Assembly: GCF_020320395.1 (NCBI RefSeq)
Contig: NZ_JAEDAH010000105.1
Coordinates: 1-64,000, forward strand
Origin: Thalassolituus marinus
GTDB lineage: Bacteria > Pseudomonadota > Gammaproteobacteria > Pseudomonadales > Oceanobacteraceae
Length of the DNA: 64,000 nt
Reading direction: 5' to 3'
The translations under genes were made by a program, and so were the position numbers. The notes under the pieces were generated by a model. The model worked only from the letters and a program-made list of their open reading frames with translations, was not told where the DNA came from and ran no database searches. Shown here piece by piece: positions 17,997 to 26,857 of the stretch. The stretch's first letter is position 1; every line of letters starts with the position of its first letter.

Positions 17997-19010
17997 TTAA
18001 CGAGCAAAAGAATCTATAGGCAAAAATTCATCATCAAGATCAAGACTATCAAGATCCATACAGTCAACAAAAGTAAAAGTTATGACATTAAATGGTTGTT
18101 CATTCGCATCCGCAAGAACAACTCTAATCATTTTACTTCTTGCCAAATAAGTAAAATGTTTTTTATCCGAACAATATACATCACTAAATTTTTCTCTGAG
18201 TTGCTGATTAACTTTTTCTTTGTCAATTTTTTTCCAATCATTACTATCCATATCGGAGAACTTGTATTTATAAATCAATGAAACGCCGTCTGTGCCAACG
18301 TCAAATAGGGTTGTATTAGGTGCTACACTCATTGGTATGCTGGCTTTCGCTTGCATTACGATCTTATTAAAAAGCTCTTTATCGCTCATTAAATCTTCTT
18401 CATCAGTGTTAAAATAACCAATCACAGATGAAAGAACTGTCACGCCAAACGCTGCTGCAAGCAATCTGTAGAATACAGTCAACCCATCATTACCCTTAGC
18501 TTCCAATAAACCACTTTTATTTAACTTGAAAGAAGGTAGCGCGTTATTTTGTTCTTTCAATGCAGGGATGGCTTCAGGCGTAATCATTTCTGGCTTCTCA
18601 ATACGTTTTAAGCTAAACCCCTCCCAGCTCCAAAATAAAATACATACAAGAGAACTAAATATAATAAATGATAATGAAATGACAGATGGAACCAGAATAA
18701 TGTATCTATCATCAAATAATTCAGAATCTGTCAGATAAAAAAACATCAACACAACAACTGATGATATGAAGCCGACCGATATTGACGTTCTTCTTACGCC
18801 TTCAAAGAGTTCATTACTAATACCAAACAAAAGTGATTCGTCAAATAACTTTTTCCATACATAAGAGGCGTAGGAGGCCAAAACTACAGATATCAGTCCC
18901 AGTGCAATAGGTATAGGATGAAGTGTTATCTCAAATACAAGATGAGCAAAATAAATGAATAGAGGAATCAGAGACACAGTCAGTCCAATTTTAGATAGCA
19001 TTTTCTTCAC
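17997..19010 (-). CDS. Membrane protein of unknown function
   Basis: 337 residues from GTG 19010 with GGAGAT six bases upstream. Four or five hydrophobic segments are visible in the first half, for example LTVSLIPLFIYFAHLVF, IALGLISVVLASYASYVW, VGFISSVVVLMFFYL and LSFIIFSSLVCILFW, with a further one at FYRLLAAAFGVTVLSSVIGY. The C-terminal 130 residues are soluble and acidic. It is co-transcribed with the amidohydrolase-like gene, with a gap of 11 bp. It matches no family I can name. Confidence 0.65.
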   Translation of the reverse strand: MKKMLSKIGLTVSLIPLFIYFAHLVFEITLHPIPIALGLISVVLASYASYVWKKLFDESLLFGISNELFEGVRRTSISVGFISSVVVLMFFYLTDSELFDDRYIILVPSVISLSFIIFSSLVCILFWSWEGFSLKRIEKPEMITPEAIPALKEQNNALPSFKLNKSGLLEAKGNDGLTVFYRLLAAAFGVTVLSSVIGYFNTDEEDLMSDKELFNKIVMQAKASIPMSVAPNTTLFDVGTDGVSLIYKYKFSDMDSNDWKKIDKEKVNQQLREKFSDVYCSDKKHFTYLARSKMIRVVLADANEQPFNVITFTFVDCMDLDSLDLDDEFLPIDSFAR

Positions 19011-19164
19011 AAATCATCTCCATTGTAGCTATTTTGGTTGAACTGACGCCTGGGCAATGCTGCACCATAACAAGTGAGTCATTCTAGACCCAGCAACAGG
19101 TAAGTGCCATAAGATAACTCGTCAATCATTATGATGTAGTGCTGAACATCTCTGCTAGAGGACT

Positions 19165-19218
19165 GTAATCCCCCATTTTTAACGGAATAGAATCCATCAT
19201 TTTTCGGGAGGGGATTAC
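19165..19218. repeat. 9-bp inverted repeat in the gene-free stretch 19011-19313
   Basis: GTAATCCCC (19165-19173) and GGGGATTAC (19210-19218) are perfect inverted copies around a 36-bp spacer, about 95 bp before the antitoxin gene. Nothing else is recognisable in this 303-bp stretch. It could be an operator for the antitoxin gene or the trace of an element end. Confidence 0.45.
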
Positions 19219-19313
19219 ATATCGCTCAACATAGGCATTCTGCTGTGGGTTGAAAATTACCGGATGCTGCTCCAGACAAGTTCAGCAAACAAACGAACGA
19301 AGGAAAACGAGAG

Positions 19314-19619
19314 ATGACCAACACAGCGACCAAGCCCTTTGATGCGGCTGAGTATCTTGAGACTGAACAAGACATTAAGGAATTCCTGCGTCAGGCTGCC
19401 GAAGACGGCAATACCCAACATCTGGTTCACTGCCTGGGTGTGGCTGTCCGCTCCAAAGGCATGAGCGAAGTCGCCACAAACGTGGGTGTTACGCGCGCCA
19501 GTCTGTACAAGTCATTCGCAGAAGGTGCCAACCCAAAACTGGACACCATTAACAAAGTGCTGGGGGTGCTTGGTTGTAAGCTCAGCGTGACTGCAGATAA
19601 TTCACAGAGCCATGCGTAA
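19314..19619 (+). CDS. Addiction-module antitoxin of the HigA/COG3636 type, without a visible toxin
   Basis: 101 residues. The pattern KPFDAAEYLETEQDIKEFL, then MSEVATNVGVTRASLYKSF (helix-turn-helix) and NPKLDTINKVLGVLGCKLSV, is typical of putative addiction-module antidote proteins that repress their own operon and neutralise a RelE/HigB-like RNase. The usual toxin gene directly upstream is missing: 19011-19313 has no ORF. It is either an orphan or a regulator. AAGGAAAA lies upstream of the ATG. The umuD promoter follows about 65 bp after the stop. Confidence 0.8.
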   Translation: MTNTATKPFDAAEYLETEQDIKEFLRQAAEDGNTQHLVHCLGVAVRSKGMSEVATNVGVTRASLYKSFAEGANPKLDTINKVLGVLGCKLSVTADNSQSHA

Positions 19620-19684
19620 AAACCTGCTCAAGCTCTCTGACACATCGACCTGCCATCTTGCTGATCTGTTCGCCTGCCCTTATT

Positions 19685-19700
19685 CTGTATATCCATACAG
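19685..19700 (+). promoter_or_regulatory. LexA box of the umuD operon
   Basis: CTGTATATCCATACAG fits the gammaproteobacterial LexA consensus CTGT-N8-ACAG exactly. It lies 20 bp upstream of the umuD start codon, the usual place for SOS repression. Confidence 0.88.
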
Positions 19701-19719
19701 TATCAAGTGGTAGCGACAC

Positions 19720-19825
19720 ATGAGCATCACCATTATTGGCAACGCCATCGAAGGCCCGGTAACCGCGGCCTGGCGTGTGCCGTTGTACACCGAACGCGTC
19801 CCGGCTGGCTTTCCCTCCCCAGCGC
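19720..19825 (+). pseudogene. umuD: 5' part of umuD, interrupted by the 8.5-kb element
   Basis: ATG 19720 opens 35 UmuD-like codons: MSITIIGNAIEGPVTAAW, then RVPLYTERVPAGFPSPA, after which the frame enters the element and stops. UmuD is a LexA-like SOS protein that cleaves itself at an Ala-Gly or Cys-Gly bond to give UmuD', a subunit of DNA polymerase V. The expected cleavage bond here is Ala29-Gly30. The missing part lies at 28291-28634. Joining 19720-19825 to 28291-28634 across the shared CCAGCGC restores one 149-residue frame, which proves the split. Confidence 0.92.
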
Positions 19826-20272
19826 TTTTCCCATATTGCTCTTTTTTGTCAATGTTCTGAAATCTATTAATAAATAACGAAAAAATAATAAGATAGTAAG
19901 ATAAATCTCGTTCATACCTACTTTTACGGCGTTGACAACTATCACTCGGTCGAGTTTTTTCACTGATCCCCGCTGGGATCCCCTAATTGGTTGCCTTAGC
20001 GCTCATCCGAGCAAAGTTGAGTTAGGCTAGTTAACTAAATAATATAAATGGCCTTGTCCGACTCAGGCGAGACGGAACAACTTCGGTGGCCTCGATAAGC
20101 GCTGGCCCACTCCGAACCGTGAGAGTTTTTAAACAAACTGGTAAAGCAGACGCAATTCTCTTTCACTCGAAGCTGCTTTAAACCGCAGGTCGCGACCCAT
20201 AACAGACGCTAATTCTTTAATCGATATTCGTTTTGATGTATCGTCGCGAGCAGGAAACACCTTCCTTTATAT

Positions 20273-20542
20273 CTAGGGAGCCTCTGAATAACTCTGCACA
20301 GCTCTGCGCGAGTCTTTCCGGGCTGCAGAGCAAGGCGGCGAACGCAGAGAATGGCGAGCCCTTTTCAAGTTCGCCAACGCCGCTATACGGTCCGGAAAGC
20401 CGCGCCCGATGGGGATTGCAAGAAAGTCCTGACTCGGTGTCGCCGGGTTTTGACAGAACCCGCAATGCCTGCAACCCGGCTTCGTGATTCAGAACTTTCC
20501 TGCAATCCAGAGCGGGCACCGAGTTATTCAGAGGCTCCCTAG
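20273..20542. mobile_element. MITE-like element upstream of the beta-lactamase gene
   Basis: The ends GGGAGCCTCTGAATAACTC (from 20276) and GAGTTATTCAGAGGCTCCC (to 20539) are perfect inverted copies, each flanked by CTAG, the likely 4-bp target duplication. With CTAG the ends span 22 bp and the unit is 270 bp. It has no transposase, only overlapping ORFs with no coding sign. It is therefore a non-autonomous element of a family with CTAG target preference. Its right flank supplies AGGA 12 bases before the beta-lactamase ATG and it may supply a promoter. Confidence 0.8.
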
Positions 20543-20556
20543 GAAAAAACTATCGT

Positions 20557-21420
20557 ATGTACTCCAAATTTGTTGTTTTTGTATCGCTGTTAAGCAGCTT
20601 AACCCTCAGCATTCCTGCCAACTCTTCTCCAGACCTGATAGTCAACAGCATCAAAGAGGTAGAGCAAAACCTGGGTGCTAAAGTAGGAGTCTCAATCTAC
20701 AGCGTTTCTGATGGTTACCTTTGGCATTACAACGGCGATTCACGTTTTCCGTTGATGAGCACCTTTAAAACTCTTGCATGTGCGAAATTGCTCCACGATG
20801 TTGAAACGGCGAAGCTGTCGATTGATCGATCTGTGAAGATTGAGGAACAAGACCTTATTACTTGGTCGCCGATAACAGAAAAGCTTGTTGGAGAGAGCTT
20901 TTCCCTCAAGCAGGCTTGCACGGCTGCAATGGTTATGAGTGACAACACAGCGGCTAATATAGTACTGGACGGTATTAGTGGCCCATCTGAATTGACCTTG
21001 TTCATGAAAGAACTCGGTGATGAAGTAACGCGACTGGATCGTATAGAGCCTCATTTAAATGAAGCGCGAAGCGGGGATGAGCGTGATACAACAACACCTA
21101 ACGCGATTGTAAAAAGCCTCGGGAAACTGCTTTATGGCGAGAAACTCTCAAGTGGCTCTAAAGAACAATTAATTGAATGGATGGCTGGCAACAAGGTGTC
21201 CGATAGCTTGTTGCGTTCAGTGCTACCAGAGGGGTGGTCAATTGCTGATAGGTCGGGTGCTGGTGGTTTTGGGTCTAGGGGAATCACCGCTGCGATTTGG
21301 TCAAATGAACAGCAGCCATTAATTGTTGCGATATATCTCACCCAGACTGAAGCTTCGTTTGACGAGAGAAATAAAGCTATTGCCAAAATAGGTAGAGAAA
21401 TTTTCGCTTCTTATAACTAA
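20557..21420 (+). CDS. Class A beta-lactamase, CARB (carbenicillinase) type
   Basis: 287 residues, exported by an N-terminal signal peptide (FVVFVSLLSSLTLSIPANS). Class A enzymes hydrolyse penicillins through an acyl-serine. All key motifs are present: S68-T-F-K71 (the SxxK of Ambler 70), MSDNTAAN (SDN), RIEPHLNEA (glutamate of the omega loop) and DRSGAGGFG, where Arg replaces the usual Lys of KTG as in CARB/RTG enzymes. RLDRIEP and RDTTTP also match that group. Many positions differ from CARB-2, so it is a divergent member; the exact name cannot be given. It is cargo of the umuD element and ends 385 bp before the recombinase operon. Confidence 0.93.
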   Translation: MYSKFVVFVSLLSSLTLSIPANSSPDLIVNSIKEVEQNLGAKVGVSIYSVSDGYLWHYNGDSRFPLMSTFKTLACAKLLHDVETAKLSIDRSVKIEEQDLITWSPITEKLVGESFSLKQACTAAMVMSDNTAANIVLDGISGPSELTLFMKELGDEVTRLDRIEPHLNEARSGDERDTTTPNAIVKSLGKLLYGEKLSSGSKEQLIEWMAGNKVSDSLLRSVLPEGWSIADRSGAGGFGSRGITAAIWSNEQQPLIVAIYLTQTEASFDERNKAIAKIGREIFASYN

Positions 21421-21441
21421 GGCAACTTGGCGGGTACTAAG

Positions 21442-21475
21442 CACCTCAGCATCATAAGATGAGAGGTGTTCTTTC
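21442..21475 (+). terminator. Probable terminator of the beta-lactamase gene
   Basis: CACCTC (21442-21447) pairs with GAGGTG (21463-21468), with CATC and GATG pairing inside, followed by a short T-rich run TTCTTT. The hairpin is 22 bp after the stop codon. The T tract is weak. Confidence 0.5.
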
Positions 21476-21740
21476 AATCTTCCTTTATAGCGGCAGCTAA
21501 ATCGCAGCTAAAGACATCGATCAGGCCGCTCCGTATGTCCGCATTGTGCCGACTCCGGTATATGCGCAGGAAAATCATCTAACGTCCGGTTCCGGAAATT
21601 TCAGTTGGCTCTGTTAAAGCAACAGTGAGCGTATGCCCTCTCCCCCTTTAACGCTGCTCCTCAGAGACGGCTATACGGTAGTTATCTGCGGCCGTAGTTG
21701 AGCAGTGTGGTCATTTAGCAGTATCTCGCGCTATAAAAAA

Positions 21741-21756
21741 CTGTATGTATATACAG
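21741..21756 (+). promoter_or_regulatory. LexA box upstream of the recombinase operon
   Basis: CTGTATGTATATACAG fits CTGT-N8-ACAG and is flanked by runs that extend the symmetry (AAAAAA on the left, TTTTTT on the right). It is 50 bp before the first recombinase start codon and closely resembles the umuD box at 19685. It implies SOS control of the element's recombinases. Confidence 0.85.
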
Positions 21757-21805
21757 TTTTTTATAGTAGGCTTATCTTGTAGAGCAAGGTGAGTGAGATC
21801 TCTTT

Positions 21806-24166
21806 ATGAGTCGGGTTTCCCCAAAAAGTTTTCCCCAAGGTATCATTACGAAAGGCCACACAGATAAGAATTTCCAGTTTCTGGTTCTGTCCGGTAATGT
21901 TTTGCTTCTAATTCAATCTCACCTTGCTAATTTACCGCCGTCCCAGCGGCGGAGCGCTAATAGGGCTGTGTTCTACTTCGAATGTTTCCTGTGGCTAATC
22001 AACCATCCACCTATCACAAGCACTCTAGACCTTCGAACAAATGCTTTTCTGAGCATTCAGCGCCTTTTCTATGGCGCGCTTTACTCAAACTGTTTTCTGG
22101 CTGCTGAAGTAAAATACTCAGGCAGACAGAGACTTGTCCGGTATTTCTTTAAACTCCTCGCTGAGCTGTCTAAATCGTCTCCTATCAATATTTTTGTATA
22201 TTCAGACCTTACAGATAGCCAGGTCCGAGAATGCATCGCTCAGTTTGAAGCTATTGGGATTGACCCTGTACGAGCAGCCAAGCTCATGGGGTGGCAAGTC
22301 GCAGACAGAAGCGCGAACTCATTTCGATTAAAGATGGGAGCCATCTTCGATGTTTTTGGGCCTGATTTTACGATGGAATTACACCAGGAGAGTAAGAAGC
22401 ACGCCTTGGCTCATAGTCATTATAGTAACTACGCTAATGTGGTCTCTCGATTTGATGATTTTCTGCGCTGGTATGACGATGATCCGATAGACAGACCTTC
22501 CTTAAACGCTCACGTGCTCCAAGATCCAGTCTTTGTATATCAGCTTTTCTGGAGCTTTCAGCGCTGGCATTTCGAAGGGTACTCCGAGCGGAGCCAAACC
22601 CAACCGACGGAACGGGTGTTGGCAAACCTTCAGCGCCAATGGATCAGAATCATCTGTTGGGCAAAGTCTGTTCTGGTTAGCGGAGGGCTTATGTGTTCCC
22701 CGCTTGGCGATGTGTGGCCCGAAGGGAGCAAAAAGCTCACTCGATTCCTCCATGAAGTAGGCCACCATCGATACGCTGATGGTGAATCCCTTGTATCACA
22801 AAAGCTTTTGACCCAGATCCCACTGTCTGTCACAGATAAGGAGGCAACGGAGCTTCTATTCAGACAGATCGAAGACGACTTCAATAAAGTCGTTCGGTGG
22901 GCTCGACGGGAGATTGATCACATAGCTCATCGTTTGAACGTTATTGATCAGGCCTGCGATCAAGGGGATCTGATAACGCTAGGTTCTCGAATATCTGCTC
23001 GGGCTTATGGCCAGCCTGTGATGGGGATGAACAGCCTTATCAGAACTGTAAAAGAAACCCACAACGGATTTGCAATCATCGACCACGCTATGCGCGGCCA
23101 CTTGGTAAGCGCAACAGGGAGTTCTTTTTCAACATCGGAGTTAGCGGCGAATCTGGCTATGCCGACGAAGTATGCGATTGCTCCCATCGCTCTCTGGCTA
23201 GTAGCGCAGCATCCCGTTCTGACCGAGGCATCTCTATTGAAATGCGAGTTATTCGACCGAAACGGTAAGCGAACCGGCTTTGTTAAGACCGACTCTGGAT
23301 CTGTGCTTGTTGTGAAGAAAAACCGGAAAGGGAAGCAACAGGAGGTTGTACTGAGCGACGACGCAGCTTCGGTGGTCGAGCTGCTTATCCAGATCACGGC
23401 CCCGGTTAGGCGCTATCTCAAGGAGAAAAGGGATGATGCCTGGCGACGATTGTTCATCGTCGCGGGTGGTCAGGGCTTTCAGGAACCTTACACTTTCACA
23501 AACCAGACCAGCTTCGCCAAGATCCTCCGGCAGAAAGCCTTTATACAAGCTCATAGCGCCGAGTTAGGAGACATGGTCTCCGTATTGTCGCTGGCCCGGA
23601 TAAGGGCTACCGCAGGTGTTCTCGTCTACCTCAAGTCGTTAAGCATAGAGAAAATGGCAGAGTCACTAGGCAACTCGAAACGAGTCGCCATGAACCATTA
23701 TCTGCCGCCTACCATCATGCAGTTTTTCCAAGAGCGGTGGGTCAGGATTTTCCAAAACGCGGTGATTGTCCACGCTATGAAGGACTCTCCTTATCTGCTT
23801 GATGCAACGGACTTTAGCAGCATGAGTGAGTTGGATATGTTTCTAGAGGCGCATGCCCTTCGAACGCCGCCTGAAGAACCCGAACAGCTGAGTAGTTCCT
23901 CTGAGCAAATATCTGGTTCGTCAGATCCAGAGATCGTTATTTCTATCGATGAAGGCGTTCTTGGTGTGCTCCTCTCGCTAAAAATGGCCGTTGAGCAAGC
24001 TGGCCCACGTGCGGCGGGAACGGCTGTGTACTGGAGCCAGTTCGCAGCGAAGATAGAGGCTCACATTGAATCTGATGGTTATCTAGATCCATATATCCGC
24101 GGTTGTCTAGTTAAGGCTAAGGGGATAGCGAATCCTCAACAGTTTGAGGGTCTAGTCTATGGATGA
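21806..24166 (+). CDS. Tyrosine recombinase-like protein 1 of the element, catalytic site degenerate
   Basis: 786 residues, first gene of the element's recombinase operon. The C-terminal half follows the order of a phage-integrase domain: LVAQHPVLTEASLLKCE where the first Arg motif is expected, VVKKNRKGKQQEVVL (Lys region), LARIRATAGVLVYL (HxxR region) and MAESLGNSKRVAMNHYLPP with a tyrosine near residue 632. The first catalytic Arg and the GH histidine appear replaced (GN for GH). It may be a structural or DNA-binding partner of the other two. The C-terminus has a serine- and glutamate-rich linker and a helical tail. It overlaps the next gene by 8 bp. Confidence 0.75.
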   Translation: MSRVSPKSFPQGIITKGHTDKNFQFLVLSGNVLLLIQSHLANLPPSQRRSANRAVFYFECFLWLINHPPITSTLDLRTNAFLSIQRLFYGALYSNCFLAAEVKYSGRQRLVRYFFKLLAELSKSSPINIFVYSDLTDSQVRECIAQFEAIGIDPVRAAKLMGWQVADRSANSFRLKMGAIFDVFGPDFTMELHQESKKHALAHSHYSNYANVVSRFDDFLRWYDDDPIDRPSLNAHVLQDPVFVYQLFWSFQRWHFEGYSERSQTQPTERVLANLQRQWIRIICWAKSVLVSGGLMCSPLGDVWPEGSKKLTRFLHEVGHHRYADGESLVSQKLLTQIPLSVTDKEATELLFRQIEDDFNKVVRWARREIDHIAHRLNVIDQACDQGDLITLGSRISARAYGQPVMGMNSLIRTVKETHNGFAIIDHAMRGHLVSATGSSFSTSELAANLAMPTKYAIAPIALWLVAQHPVLTEASLLKCELFDRNGKRTGFVKTDSGSVLVVKKNRKGKQQEVVLSDDAASVVELLIQITAPVRRYLKEKRDDAWRRLFIVAGGQGFQEPYTFTNQTSFAKILRQKAFIQAHSAELGDMVSVLSLARIRATAGVLVYLKSLSIEKMAESLGNSKRVAMNHYLPPTIMQFFQERWVRIFQNAVIVHAMKDSPYLLDATDFSSMSELDMFLEAHALRTPPEEPEQLSSSSEQISGSSDPEIVISIDEGVLGVLLSLKMAVEQAGPRAAGTAVYWSQFAAKIEAHIESDGYLDPYIRGCLVKAKGIANPQQFEGLVYG

Positions 24167-26282
24167 TAGCAGCGCGCTACCTCGCGAATTGGACTTCATA
24201 ACGCGATCAGTCGATGCGGATCTAGGACTATTCCGAAGCGCTGAATGGCTCAATTCGAAGTTCGATGACCCAGTATGGAGCGCTCGTTTTGCCGAAAATG
24301 GCAAGAGAGACACTGTTATTGATTTCAGGGTTAGGCTCGATGATGGGCTACTGCTCACCCACCCAAGACATCACAACCTTTTGGAAAGCATAAAGGCATA
24401 TTTATGTCTGTCGTCCCATCCGTTGGCCACCGGAGGCAGCCAGCTTGCCCCGAAGACGGTACAGCAAAGGGTTCGTACGACCTTAGGTATCATCGACTAC
24501 TTTCTCCTGAGAGCCGAGCATTTCCAACTGGCATCCCATCAGTTCAAGCTAATTACGCCGCATGACATAACTGAGTTCATGGCTGTGTTGGCTACTGATC
24601 AGTACGCTAAGAACAATCTCTACGCTGCGCGTGAAGAGCTACAGCGTTTCCTTCGCCTCAACAGCCATCAGGTTACGAAGCTGGAGACACAGTACGTTCT
24701 ATCAAAGGTTCCTGGAATCGCTATTGTTGATGATGTAGATGAGAGCAACCTTGGCTTATCAGAGTCGGAGATTGTTGCGGCTAGGATTTTTCTGTGGATC
24801 AACGGAAACTACAAACGCATACCGATTAAGGCGGGTAGTGATGGGCATTCATTTTTTAGTCATCAAGTTTCTCCAAACAGTATCTACTCTGAAATTTATC
24901 ATGAGCGAACTTTAGTGACGCCTAAATTCCGGGGGCTGGTGCTGGACGAGCTCCACTTTAGCCCATCCGAGAAGACCTTTAGAGAGTATCCCATGGTTTC
25001 GTCCATGGTTCTGTATGATGATCCACTTCCCTCTGAGGCTGGGGTTGATTTCTACCGACAATCGCTTAAACCGATGGAACTCCTTAAGCTCTGTGGGCTG
25101 GACCATATCAACCATCTTTCGCTAACAGCCTTGGATAATAGAGCTTTCCTCGGGCAACTTAAGATGAAGGGCACCGGGCGTTACCGGTCGCTGCCTCGGG
25201 ACGTCGTATTTTCATCGTTTCGGAACGCAGTGGAGTTCTACTTAGATTTGGGTCAGGTCCTTATCGATGGATATCTGGCCTTGGCGCGAGAGGCTGATGC
25301 ACGTGGATGTGCCATCGGGGATTTGACCCAATCTGAAACGATAGAGCTGATCCCAAAGAGGTTGCGAGACATCGGAGTAAGTATCTGGGATCTCTCGGCA
25401 GATTTTCGCGGGCAGAACCGTGGAGGCGGTAGCGCTCTGTTTTTTAAGCGGTTCAGAGAGAATGAGGGACTGCTCCAGCTAATTGAGGTACTTTATGGTG
25501 CCATCTGGATAATACTCGCTGCGCTTAGTGCCAGACGTTCTGGAGAGCTTAGGGATCTTAAGGCAGATACCTGCCTTGTTAAGAAGTCCCATGGCTATTA
25601 TTTACAGTTTGACTTGCGGAAACGGAACTTCGGCAAGACTCGTGAACAGGTCCTTCGTCCCATTCCCAATGTCGCGGCCCGGTGCATTCTGAGCTTGGGT
25701 GATCTTCGTCAGAAGCTCTCCTTGCTTAGTTCAGTTACGATTTCAGATAGGCTGTTCAGCAAGCCTCATTATCGCGAAGTTGGCCTGTCTGCGATGGGTT
25801 CAGTAGACGCGGCCAAGGTGCTAAACCGCTTTTCTGACTATTTCGAAGTCCAACAGGACGCTACTGGGCATCGTTATTACATTCGTACCCATCAACTTAG
25901 ACGCTTCTTCGCTATGACATTCTTCTGGGCCGGCGGATTTGGCGGCCTAGACACACTTCGGTGGTTTTTGGGTCATACGAATGTCGAGCATGTTTATCAC
26001 TACATCACAGAGACCGTTCCAGGAGAGGTGTTGCGAAGAATCGGTGCCGAATACGCATCTGATGCACTTCTCATAGGGCAGAGCAACACAGAAGATCTGG
26101 GTAATCTCCTACGTGAGCGTTACGGATTGTCATCATTTTCCATCATGCAGTCGGATGAAGTCGCAGACTATATCGAAGACCTAATGATGGAAGGGTTGCT
26201 AAAGATAGAGCCAGTCTTCTTCGACACACCGACAGGAAAGCGCCATGAGATCCTCTTTAAAATCACCGGAGAAAATTCATGA
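24159..26282 (+). CDS. Tyrosine recombinase 2 of the element
   Basis: 707 residues. The C-terminal domain has the full set of catalytic residues: Arg in LSARRSGELRDL (R459/R460), lysines in QFDLRKRNFGKTRE, HxxR in IRTHQLRRFF (H578, R581), GH in WFLGHTNVEHVYHYI (H606) and Tyr615. The N-terminal 400 residues include a SAM-like core-binding region near 85-165 (TVQQRVRTTLGIIDYFL). Such enzymes cut and rejoin DNA strands through a phosphotyrosine link. It overlaps its neighbours by 8 and 4 bp, so the operon is translationally coupled. Confidence 0.85.
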   Translation: MDDSSALPRELDFITRSVDADLGLFRSAEWLNSKFDDPVWSARFAENGKRDTVIDFRVRLDDGLLLTHPRHHNLLESIKAYLCLSSHPLATGGSQLAPKTVQQRVRTTLGIIDYFLLRAEHFQLASHQFKLITPHDITEFMAVLATDQYAKNNLYAAREELQRFLRLNSHQVTKLETQYVLSKVPGIAIVDDVDESNLGLSESEIVAARIFLWINGNYKRIPIKAGSDGHSFFSHQVSPNSIYSEIYHERTLVTPKFRGLVLDELHFSPSEKTFREYPMVSSMVLYDDPLPSEAGVDFYRQSLKPMELLKLCGLDHINHLSLTALDNRAFLGQLKMKGTGRYRSLPRDVVFSSFRNAVEFYLDLGQVLIDGYLALAREADARGCAIGDLTQSETIELIPKRLRDIGVSIWDLSADFRGQNRGGGSALFFKRFRENEGLLQLIEVLYGAIWIILAALSARRSGELRDLKADTCLVKKSHGYYLQFDLRKRNFGKTREQVLRPIPNVAARCILSLGDLRQKLSLLSSVTISDRLFSKPHYREVGLSAMGSVDAAKVLNRFSDYFEVQQDATGHRYYIRTHQLRRFFAMTFFWAGGFGGLDTLRWFLGHTNVEHVYHYITETVPGEVLRRIGAEYASDALLIGQSNTEDLGNLLRERYGLSSFSIMQSDEVADYIEDLMMEGLLKIEPVFFDTPTGKRHEILFKITGENS

Positions 26283-26857
26283 AGAAAGCATCACGGCAGG
26301 TGTCTGCTCAGCTTGAGATTAGCAACAGATCTGTTCTTTCTCGCGTTGAGTATCTCGAATCGATTATTCACTCACCCGCCGAGCATCAAGAAAACATAAC
26401 ACTTTTGATCGCTTTGAAGAGCCAAAGTGGACTTGCAAAGCTGGCGGTTAGCGAAGCTTTTATTTCTCCTATGTCTCTCAATACGCTTAAGAACAGAGCG
26501 AATGACATACTCCCTGGTGGGTTTACGACTATTGATCACCTGAGACGCCAGGCCGCAAAAGCTATTCACGATTCAACCGTAGTCAAGCCTTCATCGTCCT
26601 CTATAACCAAGCAGGACCTCAAAGATAAGATTAAGGCTCAGGAAAGGACCATCTCTCAGTTGTGGGATGAAATCGCACTGGTTACGAATGTTTTTAGAGA
26701 ATCAGTAACACTCGCCCAACAGTTTGCCGAGAAATGCCCAGACCCGGCAGATCTGATCCTTTTCAAAAAGCGCCGTAGAGAGCTGCTTTTAATGTTCTCA
26801 TTAAGCAAGCGGCCTCAGACGCCTTTACATGAGAGCCCGTCCAATGCCGAAGGATGA
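26279..26857 (+). CDS. Small coiled-coil protein of the recombinase operon
   Basis: 192 residues, starting in ATGA overlap with recombinase 2 and overlapping recombinase 3 by 29 bp. It has a helical N-terminus (QLEISNRSVLSRVEYLESII) and a predicted coiled coil near residues 115-140 (LKDKIKAQERTISQLWDEI). Position and size recall TnpC of Tn554-type transposons, which influences orientation and frequency of transposition, but I cannot show homology. No catalytic motif is visible. Confidence 0.65.
   Translation: MKKASRQVSAQLEISNRSVLSRVEYLESIIHSPAEHQENITLLIALKSQSGLAKLAVSEAFISPMSLNTLKNRANDILPGGFTTIDHLRRQAAKAIHDSTVVKPSSSSITKQDLKDKIKAQERTISQLWDEIALVTNVFRESVTLAQQFAEKCPDPADLILFKKRRRELLLMFSLSKRPQTPLHESPSNAEG

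Noticed and set aside
19733-19963. 76-codon minus-strand ORF at the left end of the umuD element
   Set aside because: It spans the junction between umuD and the element, overlaps the real umuD codons and has no coding sign.
20217-20542. ORFs on both strands in the MITE
   Set aside because: They are enclosed by the 22-bp inverted ends, in a 270-bp non-autonomous element, with no recognisable protein.
21250-21280. Inactive beta-lactamase because KTG reads RSG
   Set aside because: Arg at this position is normal in CARB-type enzymes; all other catalytic motifs are intact.
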